Of a DNA stretch of 64,000 bases, positions 26,660 to 35,111 are shown piece after piece. This stretch comes from Klebsiella pneumoniae (lineage in GTDB: Bacteria; Pseudomonadota; Gammaproteobacteria; Steroidobacterales; Steroidobacteraceae): contig CAMCBU010000002.1 in the NCBI GenBank assembly GCA_945873095.1, forward strand, positions 121,985 through 185,984, in the 5' to 3' direction. The notes below the pieces were generated by a model, which did not search any database, was not told the DNA's origin, and was given only the letters and a program-made list of their open reading frames with translations. Positions within the stretch are counted from its first letter, which is position 1; every line of letters starts with the position of its first letter. A program made the position numbers and the translations under genes.

Positions 26660-26689
26660 AGTATCGCCGTCGAGCCAAACACGCGTCAA
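26660..26689 (-). promoter_or_regulatory. trp operon promoter
   Basis: Minus-strand -35 TTGACG (26689-26684, 5 of 6) and -10 GATACT (26665-26660, 4 of 6) with 18 bases between. Transcription would start near 26653, just before the trpL ATG. It sits in the 49 bases after the TauE/SafE stop. No clear TrpR operator palindrome is seen. Confidence 0.7.
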
Positions 26690-26699
26690 GGACTGCCGC

Positions 26700-27461
26700 T
26701 CAGTTGTGATTGGCTAACCACCACTCGAAGAGGCCGTAACCCGATAGACCCATCACCATCAAGCCGATCGCGGTGATGGCGATCCGCGACGGGACGTGCT
26801 TGGCAATCCACGCACCGAAAGGCGCTGCAATGACACCGCCGCCCAACAGGGCGATGACGAGGTCGTAGCGCCGCCAATCGAACGTGAATAAAAACGTGAT
26901 CGAGATCGCCAGCGTGACGAAGAACTCGGCGGCGTTGGATGTGCCAACCGCATAGCGAGGCGGTACGCCACGTGCAATCAACGCCGGCGTCGTCACCATT
27001 CCCCAACCGCCACCGCCGATGGCATCGAGAAAACCTGCCGCTCCGCCGAGCGCATGACTCGGCGCACGCGCAAGCTCCGGCTCACTGCGACGCGACGCAC
27101 GACGCAGCAGCAGCACACCCATGACGAGGAGGTAGGCAAACACGAAAGGACGCAAGATGTTGCCGTCGATGGAACTGAGTAGATAAGCCCCCACCGCACC
27201 CCCCACCATGCCCGGTAACACGAGCTTGATGAAAATACTGCGGTCGAGATTCCGAAACCACGCATGCGAGAGGCCTGATGCGCCGGTGGTGACGACTTCG
27301 GCGGCATGGACGGTGGCGCTGACGAAGGCCGGGGGATGCCCCATGGTTGTCAGGAACGCGCTCGCCGAGACGCCGTAGGCCATCCCCATGGCGCCATCGA
27401 TCAATTGCGCGAGGAATCCAACGAGCACCAGCGGCCAAAATTCGGGGGAGAGCACGTCCAT
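26700..27461 (-). CDS. TauE/SafE family anion permease
   Basis: 253 residues with about eight transmembrane segments. The duplicated GFLAQLIDGAMGMAYGV and GFLDAIGGGGWGMVTTP half-repeats are the hallmark of the sulfite exporter TauE/SafE family. Members move sulfite, sulfoacetate or other small organic anions; the substrate cannot be told. It ends just before the trp promoter on the same strand; divergent from the lipoprotein gene at 27501. Confidence 0.9.
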   Translation of the reverse strand: MDVLSPEFWPLVLVGFLAQLIDGAMGMAYGVSASAFLTTMGHPPAFVSATVHAAEVVTTGASGLSHAWFRNLDRSIFIKLVLPGMVGGAVGAYLLSSIDGNILRPFVFAYLLVMGVLLLRRASRRSEPELARAPSHALGGAAGFLDAIGGGGWGMVTTPALIARGVPPRYAVGTSNAAEFFVTLAISITFLFTFDWRRYDLVIALLGGGVIAAPFGAWIAKHVPSRIAITAIGLMVMGLSGYGLFEWWLANHN

Positions 27462-27488
27462 AGCTGCATCCTAACGTAACGCATTACC

Positions 27489-27494
27489 TATAAT
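27489..27494 (+). promoter_or_regulatory. -10 element directly before the lipoprotein gene
   Basis: A perfect TATAAT ends six bases before the ATG at 27501. Transcription would start on or next to the start codon, implying a leaderless mRNA; no Shine-Dalgarno is present. No strong -35 is seen. Confidence 0.6.
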
Positions 27495-27500
27495 CGGTGC

Positions 27501-28775
27501 ATGAACAGCAAGTCGTTTCATCCCTTACGGGCTCTCCCAGGTCTACTCGCACTCGGCATCCTCGGCTGCAGTGGCGGCGCTGGCGACATCGCCGCCCCTC
27601 GCGATGGTCTATGGCGCGCGGTGCTGCAAGTGCCGGGCGGCGAATTGCCGTTTGGACTCGAATTTACGATCGAACAAGGTCGTCGTCATGCCGTACTCAT
27701 CAACGGCGATGATCGAGTGCGCGTCGACGAACTCAAGATCGAAGGCGAGCGGATCACCCTGCGCATGCCGGGGTACGAGAATCGCATCGAGGCGCAGTTC
27801 AAAGACGGCTCCATCGAAGGCACGCTCACGATGATCAAAAGTGGCGGCAAGCTGCAAGTCATTCCACTCACCGCGAAATACGGCGAGGACTGGCGCTTCA
27901 CGGCGCCGAGCGAGTCGCTCCCAGCGCCGGTAGCGGATCTCACCGGTCGATGGGCGTGGCAATTCGTCGATGGCGATAAAATTTATCCGGCGGTCGCCGA
28001 ATTCAAACAGCGTGATGCCATCGTCACGGGCACGGTGATGACGCCCACAGGTGACCATCGCTTCATCGCGGGCGAATTGCGTGGCAACCAACTGCGCCTC
28101 TCCAAGTTCGACGGTGGGCACGTTTTTCTGTATCACGCCACCGTCAAAGACGATGGCACGCTCGAGGGTCAGTTCTGGTCGGGTACGGCACACACCGAGA
28201 AATTCACGGGTCAGCGCGATGCAGCCGCCTCGCTCGGTAACGCCGCCGATAAAACCGCTCTGGTCGGCGACGCCGAGAGACTGAATTTCACCTTTCCGGA
28301 TCTTGGCGGTAGCTCGATTTCTCTGAACGACTCGTTCTTCCGCGGCAAAGTGGTCGTCGTGGCATTGGCGGGAAGCTGGTGTCCGAATTGCCACGACGAA
28401 GCAGCATTCCTCGCCGATCTGCACCGACGTAAACGATCGCAGGGGTTCGAGGTGGTCTCGCTGATGTTCGAGCAGTTCGGCGATTTCCCGCAGGCAGCGG
28501 AAGCGGTCTATCGATTCCGCGATCGCTACAAGATCGAATACACCACGCTGATCGCAGGCATTTCGGACAAAGACGATGCAGCAGCAAAACTTCCGCAACT
28601 CAACGGAGTTTTTGCGTTCCCAACGACCATCTTCGTCGATCGTAGCGGCAAGGTACGCAAGATCCATACCGGCTTCTCGGGCCCCGCCACCGGCATACAC
28701 TACGAGAAACTCGTCAGTGAATTCGAGAAAACGGCAGAGATGCTGCTCGCCGAAGCAGCGCCGCCAGCGGCTTAA
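27501..28775 (+). CDS. Lipoprotein with C-terminal TlpA/redoxin-like thioredoxin domain
   Basis: 424 residues. Lipobox LGILGC (Cys23) after a short hydrophobic signal. Residues about 35-240 are beta-rich with two related segments (GLWRAVLQVPGGELPFGLEF and LTGRWAWQFV...) and match no family I recognise. From about 260, a thioredoxin fold of the AhpC/TSA-redoxin type contains VALAGSWCPNCHDEAAFL, giving a CxxC with Pro-Asn between, and FPTTIFVDRSGKV with the cis-Pro. Probably a periplasm-facing thiol:disulfide oxidoreductase, perhaps for cytochrome maturation or oxidative stress. Confidence 0.8.
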   Translation: MNSKSFHPLRALPGLLALGILGCSGGAGDIAAPRDGLWRAVLQVPGGELPFGLEFTIEQGRRHAVLINGDDRVRVDELKIEGERITLRMPGYENRIEAQFKDGSIEGTLTMIKSGGKLQVIPLTAKYGEDWRFTAPSESLPAPVADLTGRWAWQFVDGDKIYPAVAEFKQRDAIVTGTVMTPTGDHRFIAGELRGNQLRLSKFDGGHVFLYHATVKDDGTLEGQFWSGTAHTEKFTGQRDAAASLGNAADKTALVGDAERLNFTFPDLGGSSISLNDSFFRGKVVVVALAGSWCPNCHDEAAFLADLHRRKRSQGFEVVSLMFEQFGDFPQAAEAVYRFRDRYKIEYTTLIAGISDKDDAAAKLPQLNGVFAFPTTIFVDRSGKVRKIHTGFSGPATGIHYEKLVSEFEKTAEMLLAEAAPPAA

Positions 28776-28798
28776 GCGCAGCACTCGAGGCCACCGTC

Positions 28799-29287
28799 AT
28801 GCCCTCTTTCGATGTCGTCTCGGAAATCGATCGTCACGAGCTCGCTAATGCCATCGATCAGGCCAACCGCGAGCTGTCGCAGCGTTTCGACTTCAAGGAC
28901 ACCGGTTGTAAATACGAATTCAAGGAAAAAGAGTTCGTCGTGCAAATGCAGGCGCAAGTGGAATTCCAGCTCAAGCAAATGCTGGATATCCTCAAGTTGA
29001 AGCTCACCAAGCGAGGCATCGATGTCTCGTGTATCGACTTGAAAGAGGCACAGACGAACTTGGCCGAAGCGAGGCAGGATGTGGCTCTGCGCCACGGTAT
29101 CGATCAGGAATGTGGCAAGAAGATCGTCAAACTACTCAAAGAATCCAAGCTGAAGGTGCAAGGCGCCATCCACGGCGAGAAGGTGCGCGTCACGGGCAAG
29201 CAGCGCGATGACCTGCAGGAAGCCATCGCCTTGCTACGCCGGCAGGAATTCGACCGGCCGCTGTCTTACGACAACTTCCGAGATTGA
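28799..29287 (+). CDS. yajQ: YajQ family nucleotide-binding protein
   Basis: 162 residues, the normal length. MPSFDVVSEIDRHELANAID at the start, FDFKDTGCKYEF, and the C-terminal VRVTGKQRDDLQEAIALLR are family signatures (DUF520). It folds as two ferredoxin-like domains. Xanthomonas and Pseudomonas members bind cyclic di-GMP and affect virulence gene expression; others bind tRNA or GTP. It is 23 bases after the lipoprotein gene, possibly co-transcribed. Confidence 0.95.
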   Translation: MPSFDVVSEIDRHELANAIDQANRELSQRFDFKDTGCKYEFKEKEFVVQMQAQVEFQLKQMLDILKLKLTKRGIDVSCIDLKEAQTNLAEARQDVALRHGIDQECGKKIVKLLKESKLKVQGAIHGEKVRVTGKQRDDLQEAIALLRRQEFDRPLSYDNFRD

Positions 29288-29311
29288 CGCTAGAAACAGA
29301 CCCCTCGAGGC

Positions 29312-29614
29312 TCAGTGCTTCGAATCGAGCTGATCGAGCAGTTGCCGGAAATCCCCGAGAATTCGGATCGCCTCGGGCGTCACGCTGACGAGTTTCTCGC
29401 GTCCGTCACTGCTCTTGCCGCCTTCGACCTTCAGCAGAGCCAAGGTCGAGAGCCGATGCACCAGTTTCTTGCACGCGCTCTCGCCGCCGAAACCGTACAG
29501 ACGAAACAGCAAGACCAGATCACCGACCGTCAGCGGCCCGTGTCTCGCGGCCATGAGCAAGGCCGGAACGTGCACGACGTTCTTCATCGGTTGTGGGAAG
29601 GGTACCTTCCGCAT
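29312..29614 (-). CDS. Putative winged-helix DNA-binding protein
   Basis: 100 residues, family not recognised. PLTVGDLVLLFRLYGFGGESACKKLVHRL reads as a helix-turn-helix and ALLKVEGGKSSDGREKLVSVTPEAIRIL as a beta wing followed by a C-terminal helix, a MarR-like layout. No Shine-Dalgarno is obvious before the ATG. A second frame on the opposite strand (29315-29707) covers the same DNA; the minus-strand product was preferred because it has this coherent domain pattern. Confidence 0.6.
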   Translation of the reverse strand: MRKVPFPQPMKNVVHVPALLMAARHGPLTVGDLVLLFRLYGFGGESACKKLVHRLSTLALLKVEGGKSSDGREKLVSVTPEAIRILGDFRQLLDQLDSKH

Positions 29615-29728
29615 TGTCGAACCACAGTGAAAAAACCCGGCGTATTCTCACACCATCGACACCCCGATCAGTACAAAGAAATCGCTGTTTGTTCTCAAAT
29701 AAACTAGACCTTAAAAATCGATCCTTTT

Positions 29729-31114
29729 TCAGGTTCGATTTCGATTCCAGTAGAAATACAGCGGTACACCGAGCAGGATCACGCCGATTCCGAGCAGTGC
29801 CTGCTTCGGTGTGGCAACGAGGGCACTGAGCAATAACGCCGCGGAAACAAGCACGAATACGATCGGCGTGAACGGATATCCCCACGTCTTGAAAGGCCGC
29901 GGCAGATCCGGCTCGGTACGCCGGAACAGGATGACCGCACCGGCACTCAAGGCATAGAAAAGACAAGAGGCGAATACCACCGAGTCGGTCAAGGTGTCGT
30001 AAGTGCCCGAGAGAGTGAGCACACTCGCCCAACCCGCTTGCGCAAGCACTGCGTTGACCGGTACCCGGGTGCGCTCGGATACCTTGGCCAAGGGCTTGAA
30101 GAACATGCCGTCGCTCGCCATCGCGTACGGGACGCGCGAATTGGCGAGCACCGATGCGTGCAGTGAACCGAGGGACGAGAGCATCAGAGCTGCGGCCATG
30201 AAGGTCACCGCGGCAGGTCCTGCAAATGTCTTCAACACCTCGGTGGCGACCGACGACGTCGCCGAAACATTGGCGATCTCCTGCGGTGAAAGCACGTAGA
30301 AATACGCCGCGTTGACGCCGACATAGAGCGCGATCACGAGCAAGGTTCCCCAGATGAACATGCGTGGCAGATTGCGCTGCGGATCCTTCACCTCACCGCA
30401 GAGCGGCGCAACGTTGTTCCAACCGTCATAGGCCCAAAGAGCACCGAGCATCGCTGCACCGATACCCGCGATACCGCCCATCGCACTCGCCTCGACGCCT
30501 TCGCAGCTGCCGCCGCTCGCCGACCCTGACAGATGCGACAAATCACCCTGACCGAACGCGAACGCACCGATACCGACAGCGAGCACCGTGATGACCTTCA
30601 TCACCGTGAGCACGGTCGCGGCACTACCCGTCGTTGCCACGGAGGCGCAGTTGAAAAGGGTTACCAGCCACAGTGCCGACAAAGCGACGACCGTGAGTCC
30701 CGTGAAAGAAATACCGTCACCAACTGGCAGTGTCAGCCAGGCGTGGTCCAACGCTCCGCCGAGCGCTGCGTTCATGAAGATGGCAAAGCCGACCGCGAGC
30801 GCTGCCTGCGAACCGGTCTTCATGATGGCAAAAACAGTCCAGCCGTAAAGAAAGCTCGTCGGTTTGCCGTAGGCGCGTCGCAAAAAGACGTAGTCGCCAC
30901 CGGCTGCCGGCATCATCGAAGCGAGCTCGGCATAACAAAAAGCACCGAGCAGCGACAACAACCCCGCGGCGAGCCAAACCGCCATGACGATCATCGGATC
31001 GTCGACGTTACAGGTCATGACCCGCGTTTTGAGAAAGACGCCGGTGCCGATGACGTTGGCGACATTGACTGCAATGCCTGCCCATAATCCCAAACCGCGA
31101 TTGAGCCCCGACAT
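29729..31114 (-). CDS. APC superfamily amino acid permease
   Basis: 461 residues with 12 transmembrane helices. The helix 1 break NVIGTGVFLKT matches the substrate/sodium-site GxG of LeuT-fold APC transporters, and CYAELASMMPAAGGDYVFLRRAYG is the conserved helix 2-3 segment. GALWAYDGWNNVAPLCGEVKDPQRN resembles the LAT/YfnA/SteT amino acid exchanger group. The substrate is probably a neutral amino acid but cannot be specified. Confidence 0.9.
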   Translation of the reverse strand: MSGLNRGLGLWAGIAVNVANVIGTGVFLKTRVMTCNVDDPMIVMAVWLAAGLLSLLGAFCYAELASMMPAAGGDYVFLRRAYGKPTSFLYGWTVFAIMKTGSQAALAVGFAIFMNAALGGALDHAWLTLPVGDGISFTGLTVVALSALWLVTLFNCASVATTGSAATVLTVMKVITVLAVGIGAFAFGQGDLSHLSGSASGGSCEGVEASAMGGIAGIGAAMLGALWAYDGWNNVAPLCGEVKDPQRNLPRMFIWGTLLVIALYVGVNAAYFYVLSPQEIANVSATSSVATEVLKTFAGPAAVTFMAAALMLSSLGSLHASVLANSRVPYAMASDGMFFKPLAKVSERTRVPVNAVLAQAGWASVLTLSGTYDTLTDSVVFASCLFYALSAGAVILFRRTEPDLPRPFKTWGYPFTPIVFVLVSAALLLSALVATPKQALLGIGVILLGVPLYFYWNRNRT

Positions 31115-31120
31115 CGCGAT

Positions 31121-31846
31121 CTAAAACCGCAGACCGAGTTTGGTCGATGCGCCGAGCGCACCGCCGGTCTTGTCAACTTCGAGGGAAAGGCTGCCGATCA
31201 CGAGGCCGAATTGCAGTCCGGCGAATACCCGATTTTGGGTCGGCGACAGCGACTGCAGAGTGACAGCCGCCGCCGAATTCGGCGTGACATCACCCCAGAC
31301 TCGCCCGATGCCCGCATAAGGCGTGAAAGCAAGCAACCCCTTGGAGACGACGAGCTCGACACTACGCGTTTCGAGGTCGAGCTGCTCGACACCGGAGAGA
31401 CGGGTGACACCGCCACGCAACGCAAGCGCAGGCAGCACCGGGTTGCCGGCGATCAGTGCGTACTGCGCTTGACCACCATAGACCAAAATATTGCTGCCTG
31501 GCACCGCTGCGACGAACGCACCGACATCGACATCGAACGGCAAACCTTTCGATAGCGACACCTTCGGGATCGGCAGATACTCGCTGGTGCTGCCCGTTGC
31601 GACACCCCAAGATTCCGCATGCTCGAGTCGAACCAGTGACACGCCAACACCGAGGTCGAAGCCCAGCACGCCGAGCGGCTCTGCGGGTGCACTCGACTTG
31701 TAACTGAGTGCCGCCACGAGATCATCGGCAAACGATTCGAATTGCTTCGGTGTCAGGCGATCGATGGCCTTGATGTCGTCCGCCCGAGCGAGCGCACTCG
31801 TCCATGCGATCAGCACGGCCGCCAGTACCGGGCGTAGTTTGTTCAT
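31121..31846 (-). CDS. Predicted outer-membrane beta-barrel protein
   Basis: 241 residues from ATG 31846, with AAAGGAG upstream, overlapping the BtuF-like stop (ATGA). Signal peptide at 1-22 ending ALARA. The mature protein is made of alternating hydrophobic and polar strands (VGVSLVRLEHAE, ALIAGNPVLPALALRGG, FAGLQFGLVIGSLSLEVD) and ends in the aromatic STKLGLRF, a C-terminal Phe signal for BAM. Family not recognised; likely a small barrel partner of the adjacent binding protein. Confidence 0.65.
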   Translation of the reverse strand: MNKLRPVLAAVLIAWTSALARADDIKAIDRLTPKQFESFADDLVAALSYKSSAPAEPLGVLGFDLGVGVSLVRLEHAESWGVATGSTSEYLPIPKVSLSKGLPFDVDVGAFVAAVPGSNILVYGGQAQYALIAGNPVLPALALRGGVTRLSGVEQLDLETRSVELVVSKGLLAFTPYAGIGRVWGDVTPNSAAAVTLQSLSPTQNRVFAGLQFGLVIGSLSLEVDKTGGALGASTKLGLRF

Positions 31847-32757
31847 CGGCGGGATGCTCCTTTGCGCATGGGTTGCAGTTGCTCGCAGAGCGCAGGTACG
31901 GCCTCGATGGCCGTCGGCCCCATACGGGTCAGTCGAATATCCACAAAATGACTCATCTGCCGCGCAGCGACCGCCGTCACCGCGGGAAACTGGCTCCAGC
32001 GCTCGCGCCAATCGCGCGACGTGATGGGTGGCGCACCCATCAGGATCACATCGGGGTTGCGCTTCTTGATTTCTTCGAACTCGACGATAGGTGCGGGGAA
32101 GTCAATGTCGTCAAAGATATTGCGTGCTCCGCAACGCGAGATTGCATCGTTCATCAAATGTCGGCTGCCCACGGTGTAGAGCGGCACATCCCACATCATG
32201 AAAAACACGGCGGGCGCATTCGCTGCGATTTTCCCGACAGGGCGCTTTGGCAGCGCGGCGATGCGCGCCTCCGCTTGGCGCGCAGCAGCCTCGGCCACCG
32301 GCTCCGTGCCGGCAAGTTCTCCAAGCCGTCGGATCGAGCGCGGCATGTCGTCGAAACTTCGTAGGCTGACCTGATAGATCGGCAAGCGTAATTTCTGCAG
32401 ACTCTCGAGAACCAGCTCGTGGGTCATATCACGCCAGATCACGATCACATCCGGCTTGAGCGCTTTCAGCCGCTCGTATTTGAGCGCGTTGGCATCACCG
32501 AGTCGCTCTATTTTTTTAGCGGCCTCCGGCGCATCGGCGCCGATGACGGTGCCGACGATTCGACCTCCAGCACCCGCGGCGAACAGCAGCTCGGTCGCAC
32601 CCGGCGAAAGACTCACGATACGAGTGGGTCGTTGCGGCAAAGACAAAGATTTGCCGGCATCGTCAGTCATGGTGATCGCGGAAGCTTGCGCCAAGCCAAA
32701 GGTGGCACAGAATCCGACGAGAAGCGCCGTCACAAACCATCGGGATGGTGATCTCAT
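31843..32757 (-). CDS. BtuF-like ABC transporter substrate-binding protein
   Basis: 304 residues from ATG 32757 (GAGG upstream). Signal peptide to about residue 28 (AQASA). TRIVSLSPGATELLFAAGAG and KYERLKALKPDVIVIWRD are signatures of the helical-backbone metal receptor family that binds cobalamin, heme or ferric siderophores. No permease or ATPase gene is adjacent, so it must work with components encoded elsewhere or have another role. The feo genes upstream make an iron or heme ligand plausible. Confidence 0.85.
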   Translation of the reverse strand: MRSPSRWFVTALLVGFCATFGLAQASAITMTDDAGKSLSLPQRPTRIVSLSPGATELLFAAGAGGRIVGTVIGADAPEAAKKIERLGDANALKYERLKALKPDVIVIWRDMTHELVLESLQKLRLPIYQVSLRSFDDMPRSIRRLGELAGTEPVAEAAARQAEARIAALPKRPVGKIAANAPAVFFMMWDVPLYTVGSRHLMNDAISRCGARNIFDDIDFPAPIVEFEEIKKRNPDVILMGAPPITSRDWRERWSQFPAVTAVAARQMSHFVDIRLTRMGPTAIEAVPALCEQLQPMRKGASRR

Positions 32758-32767
32758 GATGGTAGCC

Positions 32768-32962
32768 TCATGGGGACGACCTCGTGTGACTGCGCGCCGC
32801 GCAGTCGGCACAGCCGCCGTGATCGACGCGCCTGACGAGCCACTCGAGACGCCCACTCCAGCGGGTCGAGATCCAGCGTCGAAATGACCGCGGTGCAAGC
32901 GACCAGACCACGTAGCACACAGCGGCGCTGACGGCGATCCCGACGATGAGGTTCTGCCACAT
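32768..32962 (-). CDS. Small Cys-containing membrane protein of the feo operon
   Basis: 64 residues from ATG 32962, five bases after the feoB stop. One N-terminal transmembrane helix (residues about 4-24, LIVGIAVSAAVCYVVWSL), a basic stretch, then a CADC pair in HGGCADCAARSH. Position, size and layout match the FeoB-associated Cys-rich membrane proteins; it may stand in for FeoC. Missed easily because of its size. Confidence 0.75.
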   Translation of the reverse strand: MWQNLIVGIAVSAAVCYVVWSLAPRSFRRWISTRWSGRLEWLVRRVDHGGCADCAARSHTRSSP

Positions 32963-32967
32963 GCGGC

Positions 32968-34812
32968 TCAAGCTCCCATCAAAATTAAAGTCAGACGATA
33001 CGTGACGAACGCAGCCACGTAGGCCAAGGCAAAGAGGTAGGTCGCCATCATCAAGGGGTGACGCCAGCCGCCCGTTTCGCGCTTGACCACGGCCAAGGTC
33101 GCCAGACACTGCGGCGCAAACACGTACCACGCCAACAACGCCAACGCCGTGCCTAAGCTCCACTCGGCCGAGATCGTGGCGGCAAGTGCGCCGGTGACCG
33201 TCTCTTCGCTACCGGAGAGAGCATAGACCGTACCAAGAGCGCCGACGGCGATTTCGCGTGCCGCCAAACCCGGCACCAACGCGATCGCGATCTGCCAGTT
33301 GAAACCGATGGGCTCGAGCACGACCGCGAGCGCCTTGCCGATCTGACCGGCGAAACTGGTTTCGATCGCGGGCGTCGTGGCTCCCGATGGTGGCGCCGGA
33401 TACGTCGAGAGAAACCACAACAAAACGACCATGGCGAGAATGATGCCGCCGACGCGTTCGAGGAATATGCGTGTTCGATCGTAGAGACCGACCAATAAAT
33501 TCAACGGATTCGGCCAGTGATAGTCCGGTAGTTCCAACATCAGCAGGTGTTGATCGCTCGCGCCCTGCCAACGCTTGATCACGTAAGCGACCAGCAGTGC
33601 AGCGACGATGCCGGCGAAATACAGCGCGAACAACACGAGCCCTTGCAGATTGAAGAGGCCAATATCGCGATCGGGGATGAAGGCCGCGATCAAAAGAGCG
33701 TAGACCGGCAGACGCGCCGAACACGTCATCAGCGGCGCAACCATGATGGTGGCGATACGATCCCGAATACTCGGGATGGTACGAGTCGCCATGATCCCGG
33801 GAATGGCGCATGCGAACGAGGAAAGCAACGGAATGAAGGCGCGGCCGGAGAGCCCCACGCCACCCATGAGCCGATCCAGCAGATAGGCCGCGCGTGGCAG
33901 ATAACCGCTGTCCTCTAACACCAGGATGAACGCGAACAGAATCAGGATTTGCGGCAGGAAGACTACGACGCTGCCGAGTCCGGCGATGACGCCGTCGATC
34001 AGCAGGCTGCGCAACGCCCCATTCGGCATCTGCGTCACCAACATCTCACCGAGTCTCGCGACACCGGCATCGATCAGATCCATGGGCACACTCGCCCAAC
34101 TGAATACGGCTTGGAAAACGAGGAAGAGGATGACCGCCAAGGACAACATCCCGAAAATCGGATGCAGCAACACGCGATCAGCGGCAGCGACGGCGGCGCT
34201 ACGCGCAGGCTCCTGATGACGGGCGACGGTCAACAGTCGTGCGGCCTCGCGATGCGCAGCGATCACATCGAGCGCAGTCGGCTCTTGCCACTCGAGCGCG
34301 CTCGGCTTTGGCCAAGGATGCTGCTCGAGTTTTTGTACGAGGGCGTCTGCTCCACCAACTCGGGTCGCCACGGTCTCGACGACCGGGATTCCGAGCTCAT
34401 GCGACAAGGCGGCAAAATCAAGTTGAAATCCCCGGCGCCGGGCGATGTCACTGCGGTTGATCGCAAGCATCATCGGGAGCCCGACACGACGCGCTTCGAG
34501 TGCCAGACGTAGCGAAAGCGACAGATGCATCGCATCGGCCACGAGCACGATCAACTCGGGGCGTGGCTCGCCCGCCAGACGACCGAGCGCGACATCGCGC
34601 GTGATCGCCTCATCGAGCGTCGTCGGCTTAAAGCTGTAGAGACCGGGAAGATCGAGCAACTGATGGCGCTCGCCCCTCGCATCCAAGAAAACCCCTTCCT
34701 TGCGCTCGACCGTGACGCCGGGATAGTTGGCTACTTTTTGGCGACTGCCGGTCAATCGATTGAACAGAGCCGTCTTGCCACAGTTCGGCAAGCCGATCAG
34801 CGCAATTCTCAT
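32968..34812 (-). CDS. feoB: Ferrous iron transporter FeoB
   Basis: 614 residues, shorter than the 770-residue E. coli protein. N-terminal G domain: P-loop GLPNCGKTALF (7-17), NYPGVTVERKEG (switch I), DLPGLYSF (G3) and NRSD (G4). The membrane part has two Gate motifs, including FACAIPGIMATRTI with the conserved Cys, and about seven or eight helices. Imports Fe2+ across the inner membrane. The ATG lies ten bases after feoA. Confidence 0.96.
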   Translation of the reverse strand: MRIALIGLPNCGKTALFNRLTGSRQKVANYPGVTVERKEGVFLDARGERHQLLDLPGLYSFKPTTLDEAITRDVALGRLAGEPRPELIVLVADAMHLSLSLRLALEARRVGLPMMLAINRSDIARRRGFQLDFAALSHELGIPVVETVATRVGGADALVQKLEQHPWPKPSALEWQEPTALDVIAAHREAARLLTVARHQEPARSAAVAAADRVLLHPIFGMLSLAVILFLVFQAVFSWASVPMDLIDAGVARLGEMLVTQMPNGALRSLLIDGVIAGLGSVVVFLPQILILFAFILVLEDSGYLPRAAYLLDRLMGGVGLSGRAFIPLLSSFACAIPGIMATRTIPSIRDRIATIMVAPLMTCSARLPVYALLIAAFIPDRDIGLFNLQGLVLFALYFAGIVAALLVAYVIKRWQGASDQHLLMLELPDYHWPNPLNLLVGLYDRTRIFLERVGGIILAMVVLLWFLSTYPAPPSGATTPAIETSFAGQIGKALAVVLEPIGFNWQIAIALVPGLAAREIAVGALGTVYALSGSEETVTGALAATISAEWSLGTALALLAWYVFAPQCLATLAVVKRETGGWRHPLMMATYLFALAYVAAFVTYRLTLILMGA

Positions 34813-34822
34813 CGCACAATTC

Positions 34823-35071
34823 TCATCGCACCATCACCAAGTCGGCTTCGTGCCTGCGCAAGGCGAAGGTCGAACCACCGATGCGGACGGCGAGCGGGTC
34901 CTGCCCCGGCCACATCACGGCAACCACCTCGACCGTCGCACCTTCGATGCAGCCGATCTCGAGCAAGCGGCGCGACAGTACGGCCGAATCGGTGATGGCT
35001 TCGACGAGCGACCGCTCCCCTAGCGGCAATGCCGATAGCGGACGCAGCGGCGTTGACGGATTCTCATTCAC
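34823..35071 (-). CDS. feoA: Ferrous iron transport protein FeoA
   Basis: 82 residues from GTG 35071. SH3-like domain: LSRRLLEIGCIEGATVEVV (the usual RLxxLGLxPG segment), DPLAVRIGGSTFALRRHEADLVMV. Binds FeoB and supports iron uptake. A TATACT hexamer ends eight bases before the GTG (35085-35080), suggesting a very short 5' leader; no Fur box was recognised. Divergent from DUF2237, 40 bases away. Confidence 0.9.
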   Translation of the reverse strand: MNENPSTPLRPLSALPLGERSLVEAITDSAVLSRRLLEIGCIEGATVEVVAVMWPGQDPLAVRIGGSTFALRRHEADLVMVR

Positions 35072-35111
35072 AACGAGCGAGTATACGGGCCATGCGGTAC
35101 CCTTGCGCCCC

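Noticed and set aside
27609..28784. A 391-codon minus-strand frame opposite the lipoprotein gene
   Set aside because: The plus-strand gene has a lipobox, CxxC thioredoxin motif and a -10 at its start; the opposite frame has none of these.
29315..29707. A 130-codon plus-strand frame over the winged-helix gene
   Set aside because: It has no domain pattern and its C-terminus runs into low-complexity intergenic DNA; the minus-strand frame has a coherent helix-turn-helix.
35072..35111. Search for a Fur box in the feoA/DUF2237 intergenic region
   Set aside because: No AT-rich inverted repeat like the 19-bp Fur consensus was visible, so no operator was called.
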